This document shows positions 10,133 through 19,003 of a stretch of 64,000 nucleotides of DNA, piece after piece. Below the pieces are notes generated by a model. The model saw only the letters and a list, made by a program, of their open reading frames with translations. It was not told the DNA's origin and made no database searches. Source of the stretch: Bacteroidota bacterium. Lineage in GTDB: Bacteria > Bacteroidota > Bacteroidia > Chitinophagales > LD1. The position numbers were made by a program, and so were the translations under genes. Where the stretch lies: NCBI GenBank assembly GCA_016722375.1, contig JADKJG010000010.1:1-64000 (forward strand), written 5' to 3'. Within the stretch, counting starts at the first letter, position 1. Each line of letters starts with the position of its first letter.

Positions 10133-10330
10133 CTAGTTTCGGACACAAGTATATCCCTGACTTCTGTAAGCCTCAATTGTGAGATTCAGCCCTTGGTTTT
10201 TGTCCGGAAAGTCTTTCGTACATAATTCGCGAACGTCACCGTTAAAATTACAGGTGTAGCACTTAGAACAAGAAGAAAAAGAAAAAGATAGTAGAGATAG
10301 AATGGCAAAGCAAGCAAGAAAATATTTCAT
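10133..10330 (-). CDS. Small cysteine-rich lipoprotein
   Basis: A 65-residue product with a clear lipoprotein signal (MKYFLACFAILSLLSFSFSSC, lipobox FSSC) and three further cysteines in a C-x2-C ... C pattern plus one near the end. It is transcribed divergently from the M16-like gene at 10392. I do not recognise a family. Similar short Cys-rich lipoproteins are common in Bacteroidota and are usually of unknown function. Confidence 0.65.
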   Translation of the reverse strand: MKYFLACFAILSLLSFSFSSCSKCYTCNFNGDVRELCTKDFPDKNQGLNLTIEAYRSQGYTCVRN

Positions 10331-10391
10331 TTACACGAATTTATCTGCCGACAAATTTGACAGAAAGAATGGTATTTCCAAAATTTGCCTC

Positions 10392-12230
10392 ATGACGTAT
10401 AGATTATTTAAAAGCCTTTTCTATAGATCGGTTGGAATGATTGTGGTTCTTTTGCTGTTTTCATCTCAGGCTCAGACTCAGGAAATATCTTCCACCGACA
10501 GCTTTGTATACTTCTCCCAACTTCCTAATGGAATCAACTTTCTGTTAGCTCCCCGCGAAAAGGATAATAAAGTTGAAATCAGCTATTACATAAAGGTGGG
10601 AACAGTTTATGAAAACGATACTATCAGCGGCATATCTCATATTCTTCAAAGCATTCTGGCAGATAAAATTGCCTCTTATCTTCGCAATGACCAAAACCCA
10701 GTTTCGTTTAATAATACAGCGCTTAAAACCTTTGTAACACCCGAGCTCTCGGTTTTTCAGCTTTCTACTCCGCCCTCTAAATTCTCTGATTGCCTTCGAT
10801 TATTGCGCGATTCCCTAAACTATGCTACGGTTTCAGATAAGGAGATAACCAATAAAGCAGAACAGGTAAAAAAGGAGTATGCTGAAATCGGCAGAAGTTT
10901 TCGCGATGAATATATGCTGAAATTGAAACAGCATATCTACCGATATGAAGCCGATCGTCAAATCCAGACTGGTGATACATCTGACTATGTAAACATCAAT
11001 GAAAAGAATATGGGGAGTTTTTACCATAAATATTATGGTCCTAATAATTCCATAGTCAACGTCATCGGCAAATTCAACCTCTACGCCCTTCAAGATACCT
11101 TAACAAAGGTTTTTAACCGCGTTCCCAGACTAGAGTTTGATCCTGAATCCATCACTAAGATTTTTGATTTTAAAACGATGGTGTACACCTCACGCTTTTC
11201 AATAACCGCTCCGGAAGGAGTGGAACCGGAGATAAAAATATCTTGGATGTTTCCGGGAGCTCGAACAAACGCTGCTTCCAGTCATTGCGGATACCTGCTC
11301 ACCACTCTGTTGAACGATGAAAACAATTATATTCAGGTGAAGGCACGCAAGATGGGTTGCAAAATGATGCGAGCAGAGTACGATGGCTATAATTTCAGTG
11401 GCATCTTTACGGTTACACTTAAACCAGGTAAAGAAAATTTCCTACAGGTTTATGAATTTGTTAGGGGGGAGTTGTTTAAGATGGATAAGATGCTGATAAA
11501 CGAAAGTATGATGGCTGCGGCGAAGGTTAATTTTAAAAATTGGTTTGAAAAATTCCATCTCACGAGCGCATATCCTTCACAGATCACCCGTTTCTGGGTT
11601 TATAACTATGAGAAATACCTGCCAACTTTGTCGGACAGTGTGATGAATATATCCGAGAAGAGAATGCACAAATTCATCAATGAATACATTAATGAAAGTG
11701 CACGTACTACTGCCGTCATTGCGAGCGAATCTGACTATGTCGCTATGAAGCTCGACTCCGCCATGGTAGCATTCAACGATTCTATTCTAAATTTATCATT
11801 TACCTATCCTCAAAATGTTACCGATCTAGAGGGAGAGGAAAACTTGAATAAACTAAACATTCTGGTGCAGTGGCTTCGTGAAAATCCGGATATCAATGTA
11901 CAAGTAAATGGAATGGCTGACACCAAAGAAATAAACATGATGAAGGATCGAAGCGTATTAGCTTTTATTGATACAATTCCTACTTTCGAGCGAGTAAAAG
12001 GTGATTTTTTAATTAGATCCATGATGCGTACAGAAATGCTACGTGCTTTAAAAGTTGTCCGGCAACTATATCTACATGGGATTGAATTGAACAGATTGAA
12101 AGGTACTAGCATGGCCTTTCGATCCAAAACAAAAGAGGAGGAAGATGAAAACAGAAGATGTACGCTTTCATTTGAAAAACAGAAAGTCAATTATACCTTG
12201 CGTGAACAATTCTATGAATCCGCAAAATAA
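10392..12230 (+). CDS. Degenerate M16 peptidase-like protein with OmpA-like C-terminus
   Basis: From the ATG at 10392 the product is 612 residues with a signal peptide (VGMIVVLLLFSSQAQTQ). Residues about 40-460 follow the M16 (insulinase/pitrilysin) fold: an LPNG..FLLAPRE opening strand, VEISYYIKVGTVYE, and a later VNVIGKFNLYALQDTL segment. The zinc motif HxxEH is replaced by HILQS at residues 83-87, so the protein should be inactive as a peptidase. From about residue 505 the sequence resembles an OmpA-type peptidoglycan-binding domain (LRENPDINVQVNGMAD, later LHGIELNRLKGTSM and ENRRCTLSF). A frame-open extension to 10302 exists but lacks a signal peptide, which is why I chose 10392. I infer a periplasmic structural or chaperone-like role. 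Confidence 0.75.
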   Translation: MTYRLFKSLFYRSVGMIVVLLLFSSQAQTQEISSTDSFVYFSQLPNGINFLLAPREKDNKVEISYYIKVGTVYENDTISGISHILQSILADKIASYLRNDQNPVSFNNTALKTFVTPELSVFQLSTPPSKFSDCLRLLRDSLNYATVSDKEITNKAEQVKKEYAEIGRSFRDEYMLKLKQHIYRYEADRQIQTGDTSDYVNINEKNMGSFYHKYYGPNNSIVNVIGKFNLYALQDTLTKVFNRVPRLEFDPESITKIFDFKTMVYTSRFSITAPEGVEPEIKISWMFPGARTNAASSHCGYLLTTLLNDENNYIQVKARKMGCKMMRAEYDGYNFSGIFTVTLKPGKENFLQVYEFVRGELFKMDKMLINESMMAAAKVNFKNWFEKFHLTSAYPSQITRFWVYNYEKYLPTLSDSVMNISEKRMHKFINEYINESARTTAVIASESDYVAMKLDSAMVAFNDSILNLSFTYPQNVTDLEGEENLNKLNILVQWLRENPDINVQVNGMADTKEINMMKDRSVLAFIDTIPTFERVKGDFLIRSMMRTEMLRALKVVRQLYLHGIELNRLKGTSMAFRSKTKEEEDENRRCTLSFEKQKVNYTLREQFYESAK

Positions 12231-12262
12231 AAAACGGAAGATCTAAAGACTGAAAATTATTT

Positions 12263-12784
12263 ATGCAAAGAAAAACATGTAAAGAGTCGGTCGTTGTAAT
12301 GACTGAAATAGTATTGCCAAATGACACCAACGTACTGGGCAATCTGCGGGGAGGGAAAATTCTCCATTGGATGGATATTGCCTCAGCTATTGCTGGTGGG
12401 AAACATTCCAACGCTGTGGTGGTGACCGCATCGGTAGATAATGTGTCTTTTGAAAATCCGATAAAATTGGGTGATGTAGTGACTATTACAGCTCGTGTTA
12501 CTCGTACGTTCAATACCTCAATGGAAATACACCTAGAGGTTTGGGCTGAAAATCTCCCCTCCCAAAACCGTTATAAATGTAACGAGGCATATTACACCTT
12601 CGTGGCATTGGATAGCAACGGAAGACCCAAAAAAGCAACTCCCTTAATTCCCGAAACGGAAGATGAAAAGAAGATGTACGACTCTGCTTTAGCCCGAAGA
12701 GAACTAAGACTTGTGTTGGCCGGAAGGCTTAAGATGGACGCAACAAAAGAATTGAAAAAAATGTTCGAGGTTCCTATTAGTTAG
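12263..12784 (+). CDS. Acyl-CoA thioesterase, hotdog fold (YciA/BACH type)
   Basis: The 173-residue product has the conserved opening of this family, VMTEIVLPNDTNVLGNLRGG followed by KILHWMD, where the Asn and Asp belong to the active-site region. The hotdog core continues through VVVTASVDNVSFENPIKLGD. It hydrolyses acyl-CoA thioesters in the cytoplasm; the chain-length preference cannot be read. The start at 12263 gives the normal MQRKTCKESVVVM N-terminus. It lies 32 bp after the M16-like gene and converges with the YetF-like gene, overlapping it by 8 bp at the 3' ends. Confidence 0.88.
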   Translation: MQRKTCKESVVVMTEIVLPNDTNVLGNLRGGKILHWMDIASAIAGGKHSNAVVVTASVDNVSFENPIKLGDVVTITARVTRTFNTSMEIHLEVWAENLPSQNRYKCNEAYYTFVALDSNGRPKKATPLIPETEDEKKMYDSALARRELRLVLAGRLKMDATKELKKMFEVPIS

Positions 12785-13298
12785 ATTTAGTGACCGCTTT
12801 ATGTGCTTTCCTCTTTCGTATAGTGCGATGTGCATACTCTTTTGACATCACACTGATGCTGCCATCCACTTCAAGAACTGCTAGATCTACTTCTTCTATT
12901 TTCTCCACTCCGTGTTCCCGTACTACCGCATGCAGTTCATCATTAGTCAACATGGATTTGTTTAAATTCTCTTCGAGAACATTTCCTCTATAAATCAGCA
13001 TCATAGCTCTTCCCTGAATAGCGTGGCCTACAGAGGGGAATGATTGCAATACCCACTTGAATAAATAATTAATAAGGAATAATCCAGTTGCGGCAGCCAG
13101 TCCGCCTATTAACGAGTTGTCCGCACCGACCATAGCGTTTTGAACTGAATTGCTAATGAGCAAAATAAATACTAAGTCCATAACCGAAAGTTGGGCAAGT
13201 TCTTTTTTCCCAAATAGGCGAATAGCAAGCACGATAAAAACATAAACCGCAATGGATTTACCTATAACGATGAAAATAGATAGTGCGTCGAAGTCCAT
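12777..13298 (-). CDS. DUF421/YetF-like membrane protein
   Basis: The product (173 aa from the ATG at 13298) has three N-terminal membrane segments, including IAVYVFIVLAIRLFGKKELA, and the family motif QLSVMDLVFILLISNSVQNAM. A soluble C-terminal domain follows, with a basic tail (RTIRKRKAHKAVTK). Longer upstream starts in frame would run into asnB; 13298 leaves a 4-bp gap to the asnB stop at 13303, so the two genes are probably co-transcribed. YetF-like proteins are membrane proteins of unclear function, with a role in spore germination for some Bacillus members. Here the role is unknown. Confidence 0.8.
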   Translation of the reverse strand: MDFDALSIFIVIGKSIAVYVFIVLAIRLFGKKELAQLSVMDLVFILLISNSVQNAMVGADNSLIGGLAAATGLFLINYLFKWVLQSFPSVGHAIQGRAMMLIYRGNVLEENLNKSMLTNDELHAVVREHGVEKIEEVDLAVLEVDGSISVMSKEYAHRTIRKRKAHKAVTKSN

Positions 13299-13302
13299 AG
13301 GT

Positions 13303-15129
13303 TCAATTGAAGTTTTTAAGCCAATAACTGAAACACCCCAACCTCCATGCGATGATGGCAAAAGCATTATTTCCATTTTTATACTCTTCCACTGCGTGTT
13401 TTGCTTCAGAAACATTCAGCCAATCCATGGCGCTATAATCTATATCCATCAAGAACCGCAGCGGTCCACTTAGCCATTGTTTTTCTCCCGGTGTAACAAA
13501 TCCCTTTTTATCCTTTCGAGAATAAACAACTTCGGGCAGAATCTTCTTCATGGATTCACGCAGAATATATTTCGTTTCCGCTTGCTCATTAATTCGGTCT
13601 TCACGCGATAAAGTGAAAGCAAATTCCACTAAACGATGATCTAGAAAGGGAACTCTCGACTCCAAAGAAAAAGCCATCGAGTTCCGGTCTTCAAAATGAA
13701 GAAGGGTTGGCAATGTAGTGCTCATCAAAGTGTGGTAGAGAAAATTATTGAAGCGGTCGCTGGTCTTATCTTCAAAATTTAGATCCTTTTTCTTCTCCTT
13801 TAAAAATCTATTGACACGTGAATATTCTAAAGAATACATCCTGTTTTCGTTGCTAAAGGCTCCCGCAATACTTCGCATTAAAAAATCTCTCCGTTTTGAA
13901 ACAGCAAACTGCTCCCGTTGGCTCAAATTGTTCAAAAGGCTCAATCCTTCTACAACTTTGAAAGACGAGAACAACTGTCCAATAACGCGATAAAACGAAT
14001 GAAGATATCCACCCAGATATTCATCAGCCCCTTGTCCATCGAGCAGCACAGTAACTCCCTCATTTTTGGCTAACTGCATCAGAAAATACTGTGAAATAAA
14101 GGATGAGCCAGTCAAAGGAACGTCCGCATGATAAGCCGCTCGGTGAAAGCAATCAGCAATCTGCGTTTCGTTTGGTGAAAAATAATGTGGCTCTATGTTC
14201 GGATACTTTTTCACTACCTCACGTACAAAGGGTCTTTCATCCACATCGTTTTCATAATAAATAGAAAACGACTTCATCTTTGCCTCAGGAAATAAAGTAG
14301 AATACATCGAGGAAATTGTCGAAGAATCTAATCCACCGCTCAAACAGGTTCCGCTTTTTACATCACTCCGAGAGTGCATCATCACTGACTCACGGAATAA
14401 CAAATAGAACTTCTCCTTTTTATCTTCCCATGAAAGATTTGAAGTTTTTTGGCTGAAATCTATATCCCAATATCTTGAAACTGTAAGTATCCCTCCCTGC
14501 CACACTATGTTATGTGCTGGCAAAAGGGACCACATATTCTTATAAAAAGTCTCTTCCTTATAAACTACTGATGAAAACTGAAGCGCCCGCTTAAACTGTT
14601 CCAAGTTTAATGTGCGATCAAAATTCGGGATCTCCTTCAGTGCCTTATATTCTGAAGCAAAATAAAAACTCGCGCCTCGCTCCACATAATAAAAGGGCTT
14701 GATGCCAAATCGGTCGCGCGAACAAAAAAGCTTTTGCTCCGATCCATCCCATAAGGCAAAGGCCCACATGCCCATAAACCGCTGTACGCAATCTTCCCCC
14801 CAGCATTTATAAGCCGCGCATACCACCTCGGTATCACTCTGCGTCCTGAACCGGAAGCCTTTCCCCTCCAATTCCTTCTTAATCTCTAAATAATTATAAA
14901 CCTCTCCATTAAAAATAAGCACCACACCCTCATACTCAAAAGGCTGATTCGCTTCATCGGAAAGGTCAATAATCTTCAGGCGGTTATGCCCCAGCGTAAC
15001 GCCCCCTTCACTCCATACATTCGAAGCCTCGGGCCCCCGATGCACAATCTTTTGCAGCATCCGATGTGCCGTTTCCCGGCCTGCATCCCCTGTCAGCGAA
15101 CTGTCAATAAAACCTGCGATACCACACAT
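13303..15129 (-). CDS. asnB: Asparagine synthase (glutamine-hydrolysing)
   Basis: A full-length 608-residue enzyme. Cys2 after the initiator Met (MCGIAGF) is the glutaminase nucleophile; HRGPEA, NGEVYNY and DRFGIKPFYY belong to the N-terminal Ntn-hydrolase domain. The synthetase domain carries the PP-loop SGGLDSST near residue 265 and the LLDGQGADEYLGGY segment. It makes asparagine from aspartate, ATP and glutamine. AsnB-like paralogues also act in envelope polysaccharide or secondary-metabolite clusters, but no such genes are adjacent. It is followed after 4 bp by the YetF-like gene. Confidence 0.93.
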   Translation of the reverse strand: MCGIAGFIDSSLTGDAGRETAHRMLQKIVHRGPEASNVWSEGGVTLGHNRLKIIDLSDEANQPFEYEGVVLIFNGEVYNYLEIKKELEGKGFRFRTQSDTEVVCAAYKCWGEDCVQRFMGMWAFALWDGSEQKLFCSRDRFGIKPFYYVERGASFYFASEYKALKEIPNFDRTLNLEQFKRALQFSSVVYKEETFYKNMWSLLPAHNIVWQGGILTVSRYWDIDFSQKTSNLSWEDKKEKFYLLFRESVMMHSRSDVKSGTCLSGGLDSSTISSMYSTLFPEAKMKSFSIYYENDVDERPFVREVVKKYPNIEPHYFSPNETQIADCFHRAAYHADVPLTGSSFISQYFLMQLAKNEGVTVLLDGQGADEYLGGYLHSFYRVIGQLFSSFKVVEGLSLLNNLSQREQFAVSKRRDFLMRSIAGAFSNENRMYSLEYSRVNRFLKEKKKDLNFEDKTSDRFNNFLYHTLMSTTLPTLLHFEDRNSMAFSLESRVPFLDHRLVEFAFTLSREDRINEQAETKYILRESMKKILPEVVYSRKDKKGFVTPGEKQWLSGPLRFLMDIDYSAMDWLNVSEAKHAVEEYKNGNNAFAIIAWRLGCFSYWLKNFN

Positions 15130-15430
15130 GGACGGCGAAAATAGGCAAATTGGAACTGGTTAAATCACAAACAACCATGTATCCAACAATAATTCTTTAC
15201 CATAACGAAATTTCCGGTGAAGACTATTTTTAGGATAGGTTATGTATTGCCTTACAAATTTTTATACTAGAATTAATCGTATCAGCCTACATATTTAACA
15301 ATAACATGTAAAGAATCTGGTTGGATTTATCCTTTACAAGCCATTCCCTCCAATAAATATTTCCTTAAAACCCAAACAGCCTCAAAGGGAGGTGGTCTAT
15401 TCGTATGACAGATTGCCTAATTGAAAAAGA
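15130..15430. other. Intergenic region with no recognised feature
   Basis: About 300 bp of A/T-rich sequence between the divergent asnB and DUF1573 genes. It should contain both promoters. I see no repeat array, RNA gene or small coding frame of note. Confidence 0.5.
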
Positions 15431-15438
15431 TATATTTG
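15431..15438 (+). promoter_or_regulatory. -7 box for the DUF1573-yajC unit
   Basis: TATATTTG is a perfect TAnnTTTG box ending 8 nt before the ATG at 15447. The transcript would have almost no leader. Confidence 0.5.
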
Positions 15439-15446
15439 CACCCGCT

Positions 15447-15884
15447 ATGAGAAAGGTATTCTTATTACTATCAGTTTTTGCGCTCTCGGCTAGTATATTT
15501 TCATGTAGAAAAAAAGGCGAGATTCCTCCTGAAATAAAGATGGAGGCTGAGATGCTCACAGACACAACAACTATCGAGTTTGTTGATTCTGTAGATTTCT
15601 TTTTTGACACTATTACTGCGGGAGATAAAGTACAACACACTTTTCACATTAAAAATACAGGCGATAAAAACCTAATCATCGCACGCGCTTTTGGCTCCTG
15701 CGGATGTACGGTGCCGGAATATCCAAAAGACCCTGTTAAGCCTGGCGAAACTGCTGCAATTCACGTAACCTTCAATTCGGAAGGGAAGCTAAATGAACAA
15801 AAAAAGCAGGTGACCATAGTTTGTAATACCGAAAAGCGTAATGAAGTAGTTCTCCTTACGGGTTTTGTAAAAGAAAAAAATTAA
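15447..15884 (+). CDS. DUF1573 lipoprotein
   Basis: The 145-residue product begins with a lipoprotein signal (MRKVFLLLSVFALSASIFSC). It then carries one DUF1573 Ig-like domain with the typical THTFHIKNTGDKNLIIARA-like pattern, the AFGSCGCTVPEYPKDPVKPGE motif region and a closing strand VVLLTGFVKEKN. The family is abundant in Bacteroidota and its function is not established. An upstream in-frame ATG (15405) would remove the signal peptide from the N-terminus, so 15447 is preferred. It precedes yajC by 13 bp, suggesting one operon. Confidence 0.85.
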   Translation: MRKVFLLLSVFALSASIFSCRKKGEIPPEIKMEAEMLTDTTTIEFVDSVDFFFDTITAGDKVQHTFHIKNTGDKNLIIARAFGSCGCTVPEYPKDPVKPGETAAIHVTFNSEGKLNEQKKQVTIVCNTEKRNEVVLLTGFVKEKN

Positions 15885-15897
15885 GAAAATAGGAAAG

Positions 15898-16200
15898 ATG
15901 GATCAAATAGGGTTATTGTTTTTGGGGGGGATGTTTGTGGTAATGTGGTTTTTCTTTATTCGCCCGCAGGCCAAGCAAGCAAAAATGGCTAAAGAGTTTC
16001 AAAACAATATTGAAAAAGGGGCTAAAGTAGTGACCTCTGGAGGTATTCATGGTAAGATTTTAAAAGTGGATGAGGGAACTATATTGTTGGAAATAGACAA
16101 CAATGTAAAAATGCGAATTGAAAAGTCGGGTATCTCGCTTGAATTGACCAAAGCATCGTATGGCGACAGTGAAAAGAAACCCGAATCAGAAACAAAATAA
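15898..16200 (+). CDS. yajC: Preprotein translocase subunit YajC
   Basis: A 100-residue protein with a single N-terminal membrane helix (about residues 4-21), directly followed by FFIRPQAKQAKMAKEFQNNI and the conserved GAKVVTSGGIHGKI block. These are the hallmarks of YajC, the small subunit that associates with SecDF at the Sec translocon. It is preceded by the DUF1573 lipoprotein, a common Bacteroidota arrangement, and followed by a strong terminator. Confidence 0.94.
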   Translation: MDQIGLLFLGGMFVVMWFFFIRPQAKQAKMAKEFQNNIEKGAKVVTSGGIHGKILKVDEGTILLEIDNNVKMRIEKSGISLELTKASYGDSEKKPESETK

Positions 16201-16223
16201 TCTGTTAAAAAAACCAACCAATC

Positions 16224-16256
16224 AACGGCACTAAGAAAATATATCTTAGTGCCGTT
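16224..16256 (+). terminator. Hairpin terminator after yajC
   Basis: A 13-bp perfect stem (AACGGCACTAAGA at 16224-16236 with 16244-16256), a 7-nt A/T loop and a T-rich continuation (CGTTTTAT). It separates yajC from coaE. Confidence 0.8.
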
Positions 16257-16270
16257 TCGTTTTATATAAG

Positions 16271-16864
16271 ATGCTGAAAGTTGGAATTACAGGCGGTATA
16301 GGTAGCGGCAAAAGCACGGCCTGCAAGATTTTCATGGAATTGGGAATTCCCGTCTATAATGCTGACGAGCGCGCCAAACATTTGATGCAGCATGAACATT
16401 ATCTCATTGATGAAATCAAAAGAAATTTTGGTGATGACATATACGTAGATGGGAAATTAGTACGAGAACTTCTGGCAAATAGGGTATTTAATAATGAAAA
16501 AAAGATGGCTTTGCTTAATTCCTTGGTACATCCGGCTGTTTTTCGAGACACAGAAAGATGGATAGAGGAACAAAAGAAAACTAAGTCTCCTTACGTCTTG
16601 AAAGAAGCCGCCTTATTAATTGAGTCGGGTTCATATAAGAATCTGGATAAATTAGTCGTAGTGACTGCCCCGCTTGAATTGAGAATTAAAAGAGTGGAAA
16701 AACGAGATAGTGTTACCAGGAGTCAGGTAATGAAACGAGTTCAACATCAAATGCCCGAAGAAGAAAAATTAAAACTGGCTGATTACATTATACAAAATGA
16801 TAACGGTCTGGAACAATTGAAAGAGCAGGTGCTCCTAATTCATCATAAACTATTAAAAAATTAG
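16271..16864 (+). CDS. coaE: Dephospho-CoA kinase
   Basis: A 197-residue P-loop kinase with Walker A GGIGSGKST near residues 8-16, the conserved YNADERAKHL segment and the LVHPAVF...E lid region. It phosphorylates the 3'-hydroxyl of dephospho-CoA, the last step of coenzyme A synthesis. Length is normal. It begins 15 bp after the yajC terminator and the next gene starts 1 bp after its stop. Confidence 0.95.
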   Translation: MLKVGITGGIGSGKSTACKIFMELGIPVYNADERAKHLMQHEHYLIDEIKRNFGDDIYVDGKLVRELLANRVFNNEKKMALLNSLVHPAVFRDTERWIEEQKKTKSPYVLKEAALLIESGSYKNLDKLVVVTAPLELRIKRVEKRDSVTRSQVMKRVQHQMPEEEKLKLADYIIQNDNGLEQLKEQVLLIHHKLLKN

Positions 16865-16865
16865 T

Positions 16866-17438
16866 ATGCATGAGATTGAACCATATCATTACTGGCGCGA
16901 CTATTATATATCTGCGGAGGATAAGTTGTCTCCTTTTTATAATCGCAGATATAGCGAAATGGAATTTAGCAATCAGATATACAATTACTTAATCCATCCC
17001 CAATGGGATTTCTTTGGATCTTCCACACTTTATTGCAAAATTCTCTTCGCTGATTATGAACAAGGCTTTGCTGTGATAGAATTAATTGGAGAATGGAACG
17101 ATGCGGTACATAATGATATTATGGAAATGAAGCGCGGACTTATTGATCCTTTGATTGAAAATGGAATCGTCCGTTTTGTCATCATTGCGGAAAATGTATT
17201 GAACTTTCACCACTCTGATGAACTATACTATGAAGAGTGGTATGATGACATCAAGGATGATGGTGGATGGGTGGTAATTTTCAACCTGCGGAAACATCTA
17301 TTGGTAGAAATGCAGAAAATTCGATTACACCATTATATAAACATCAATGAAAATTACAGCGACATCTTGTGGCGGAAATTCAAACCAATGGATCTGCTCG
17401 ACCTTGCAGAAAATCTTCTTTTGAAGCGCTTGATTTAA
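16866..17438 (+). CDS. Conserved hypothetical protein downstream of coaE
   Basis: A 190-residue soluble protein rich in aromatic and acidic residues (HYWRDYYISAEDKLSPFYNR near the start, YYEEWYDDIKDDGGWVVIFN near 125). No signal peptide, membrane segment or catalytic motif is visible. The 1-bp gap after coaE implies co-translation. I recognise no characterised family. It ends convergently with plsC, overlapping by 4 bp. Confidence 0.75.
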   Translation: MHEIEPYHYWRDYYISAEDKLSPFYNRRYSEMEFSNQIYNYLIHPQWDFFGSSTLYCKILFADYEQGFAVIELIGEWNDAVHNDIMEMKRGLIDPLIENGIVRFVIIAENVLNFHHSDELYYEEWYDDIKDDGGWVVIFNLRKHLLVEMQKIRLHHYININENYSDILWRKFKPMDLLDLAENLLLKRLI

Positions 17439-18169
17439 ACCAGATGCTGAAGCATCTCCTGCCTTACTTTTTCTCTCAGTGCAGGTAAATCTTCAATGGT
17501 CATCCCCTTAGTTTCAATTGGTTTACTCCAATAAACCTTTACGGTTCCCGGGAATAGCTGAATCCCATTGGGATCGTTCAACTTCTTGGTGTTTGTAAGA
17601 GTTTGAACTGCAATGGGCATTTGCGCCATAATTGCCACCCGGAATGCCCCATCTTTAAATTCCTTCAACGGCTGCGTTGTCCTGTTCCTGGTGCCTTCTG
17701 GATAAATAAATATGCTCTCCCCCTTCCGAAGCGTAACTACCATGTAACGAAACGACTTTTCCCTGCTTTCTTTTTTCCCACGCTCTACTACAATAGCCAG
17801 CATCTTAGTCATATATCCAAAAAACGGGACCTTGAGTAGTTCAGATTTTGCCAAAAACTTCGCCGGCTGGGGCGTGGATGCGGCTCCAGCAATAATATCC
17901 AACTGCGCCGCATGATTGGCAACAATCACGAAAGTCTTTTTGGGATCTATGTTTTCTTTTCCGTAAACCTTAAGTCGAACACAAAACATAAAAAGCAGAA
18001 ACCGTCCCAGATATCGAAAGTTAAACCAAATACATGGCATAGCCATCTCTTTACCTCCAAAAAAAAGGATCAAACTATAGATTGGAGTCAATATCATCAT
18101 GGTAATCATAAACCATAATGCGCCCCACATAGCCCAGGCAAAACCGAAAGCAGATTTCAATATCTTCAT
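17435..18169 (-). CDS. plsC: 1-acyl-sn-glycerol-3-phosphate acyltransferase
   Basis: A 244-residue membrane acyltransferase with two N-terminal hydrophobic segments, the catalytic HX4D motif in NHAAQLD, and the phosphate-binding motif YPEGTRNRT. It adds the second acyl chain to lysophosphatidic acid at the inner membrane. It follows pdxJ with a 1-bp gap on the same strand. The LPLAT family is broad, so another acyl acceptor is possible. Confidence 0.87.
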   Translation of the reverse strand: MKILKSAFGFAWAMWGALWFMITMMILTPIYSLILFFGGKEMAMPCIWFNFRYLGRFLLFMFCVRLKVYGKENIDPKKTFVIVANHAAQLDIIAGAASTPQPAKFLAKSELLKVPFFGYMTKMLAIVVERGKKESREKSFRYMVVTLRKGESIFIYPEGTRNRTTQPLKEFKDGAFRVAIMAQMPIAVQTLTNTKKLNDPNGIQLFPGTVKVYWSKPIETKGMTIEDLPALREKVRQEMLQHLV

Positions 18170-18170
18170 C

Positions 18171-18884
18171 TTATTCTAATGCTCGTAAATAAAGTTGGAT
18201 AGTATTTTCAAGACCGTAATACAAACAGTCACGTACTAAAGCATGTCCGATAGAAACTTCTAGGAGATTTGGTATGCCCTCTTTAAAGAAATGAAGATTA
18301 TTTAGGTTCAAATCATGTCCCGCATTGATACCGATGTTTATTTCGTTGCAAAACTTTGCAGCCGCAATAAAATCTTTAATGGCTTCTTTTTTGTCTTGAT
18401 GAAAGGTATGAGCATAAGGGCCTGTGTAAAATTCGATGTGATCGGCACCGGCCTTCTTGGCTTGTTCTATTAAATTATTGTCTGGGTCAATGAAAAGAGA
18501 AGTTCGAATGTTGTTCTTCTTCAACTCAGCAATAACCTCGTGCAATAGGTTTTGATGCTTCACCGTATCCCATCCGTGGTCAGAAGTTAGTTGACCAGGT
18601 TCATCCGGAACCAAAGTGCATTGGTGTGGTTTTACTTCATTCACCATTTTCAGAAAATCAGGAGAAGGATAACCTTCAATATTGAATTCTGTTTTCACAA
18701 CTTTCTTCAATTCATAAACATCACTTCGACGGATATGTCTTTCATCTGGACGTGGATGAACGGTGATACCTTGTGCTCCGTAGCGTTCGCAATCCTTCGC
18801 AAACTGAACTAGGTCGGGAATATCAGAACCTCGTGCATTGCGCAATAGCGCTATTTTGTTGATGTTGACAGAGAGTCTTGTCAT
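18171..18884 (-). CDS. pdxJ: Pyridoxine 5'-phosphate synthase
   Basis: A 237-residue TIM-barrel enzyme. The motifs NINKIALLRNARG, TVHPRPDERHI (with the catalytic His region) and GINAGHDLNLNN are diagnostic of PdxJ. It condenses 1-deoxyxylulose 5-phosphate with 3-amino-2-oxopropyl phosphate to give pyridoxine 5'-phosphate. A near-consensus -7 box (GATATTTG on the minus strand) sits about 4 nt upstream of the ATG. Confidence 0.95.
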   Translation of the reverse strand: MTRLSVNINKIALLRNARGSDIPDLVQFAKDCERYGAQGITVHPRPDERHIRRSDVYELKKVVKTEFNIEGYPSPDFLKMVNEVKPHQCTLVPDEPGQLTSDHGWDTVKHQNLLHEVIAELKKNNIRTSLFIDPDNNLIEQAKKAGADHIEFYTGPYAHTFHQDKKEAIKDFIAAAKFCNEINIGINAGHDLNLNNLHFFKEGIPNLLEVSIGHALVRDCLYYGLENTIQLYLRALE

Positions 18885-18925
18885 GCGTCAAATATCCAAA
18901 AATATTTTGCACATCGCTCCCAATA

Positions 18926-18960
18926 AAATAAAAAGAGCAAGCCATTTTGGACTTGCTCTT
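18926..18960 (-). terminator. Terminator after ahcY
   Basis: A 9-bp stem (AAGAGCAAG with CTTGCTCTT at 18933-18941 and 18952-18960) followed on the minus strand by a T-rich run, 44 bp after the ahcY stop. Confidence 0.75.
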
Positions 18961-19003
18961 GATATTCACTATTAACAGCTAACCGTTAGCCGATCAACCA
19001 ATT

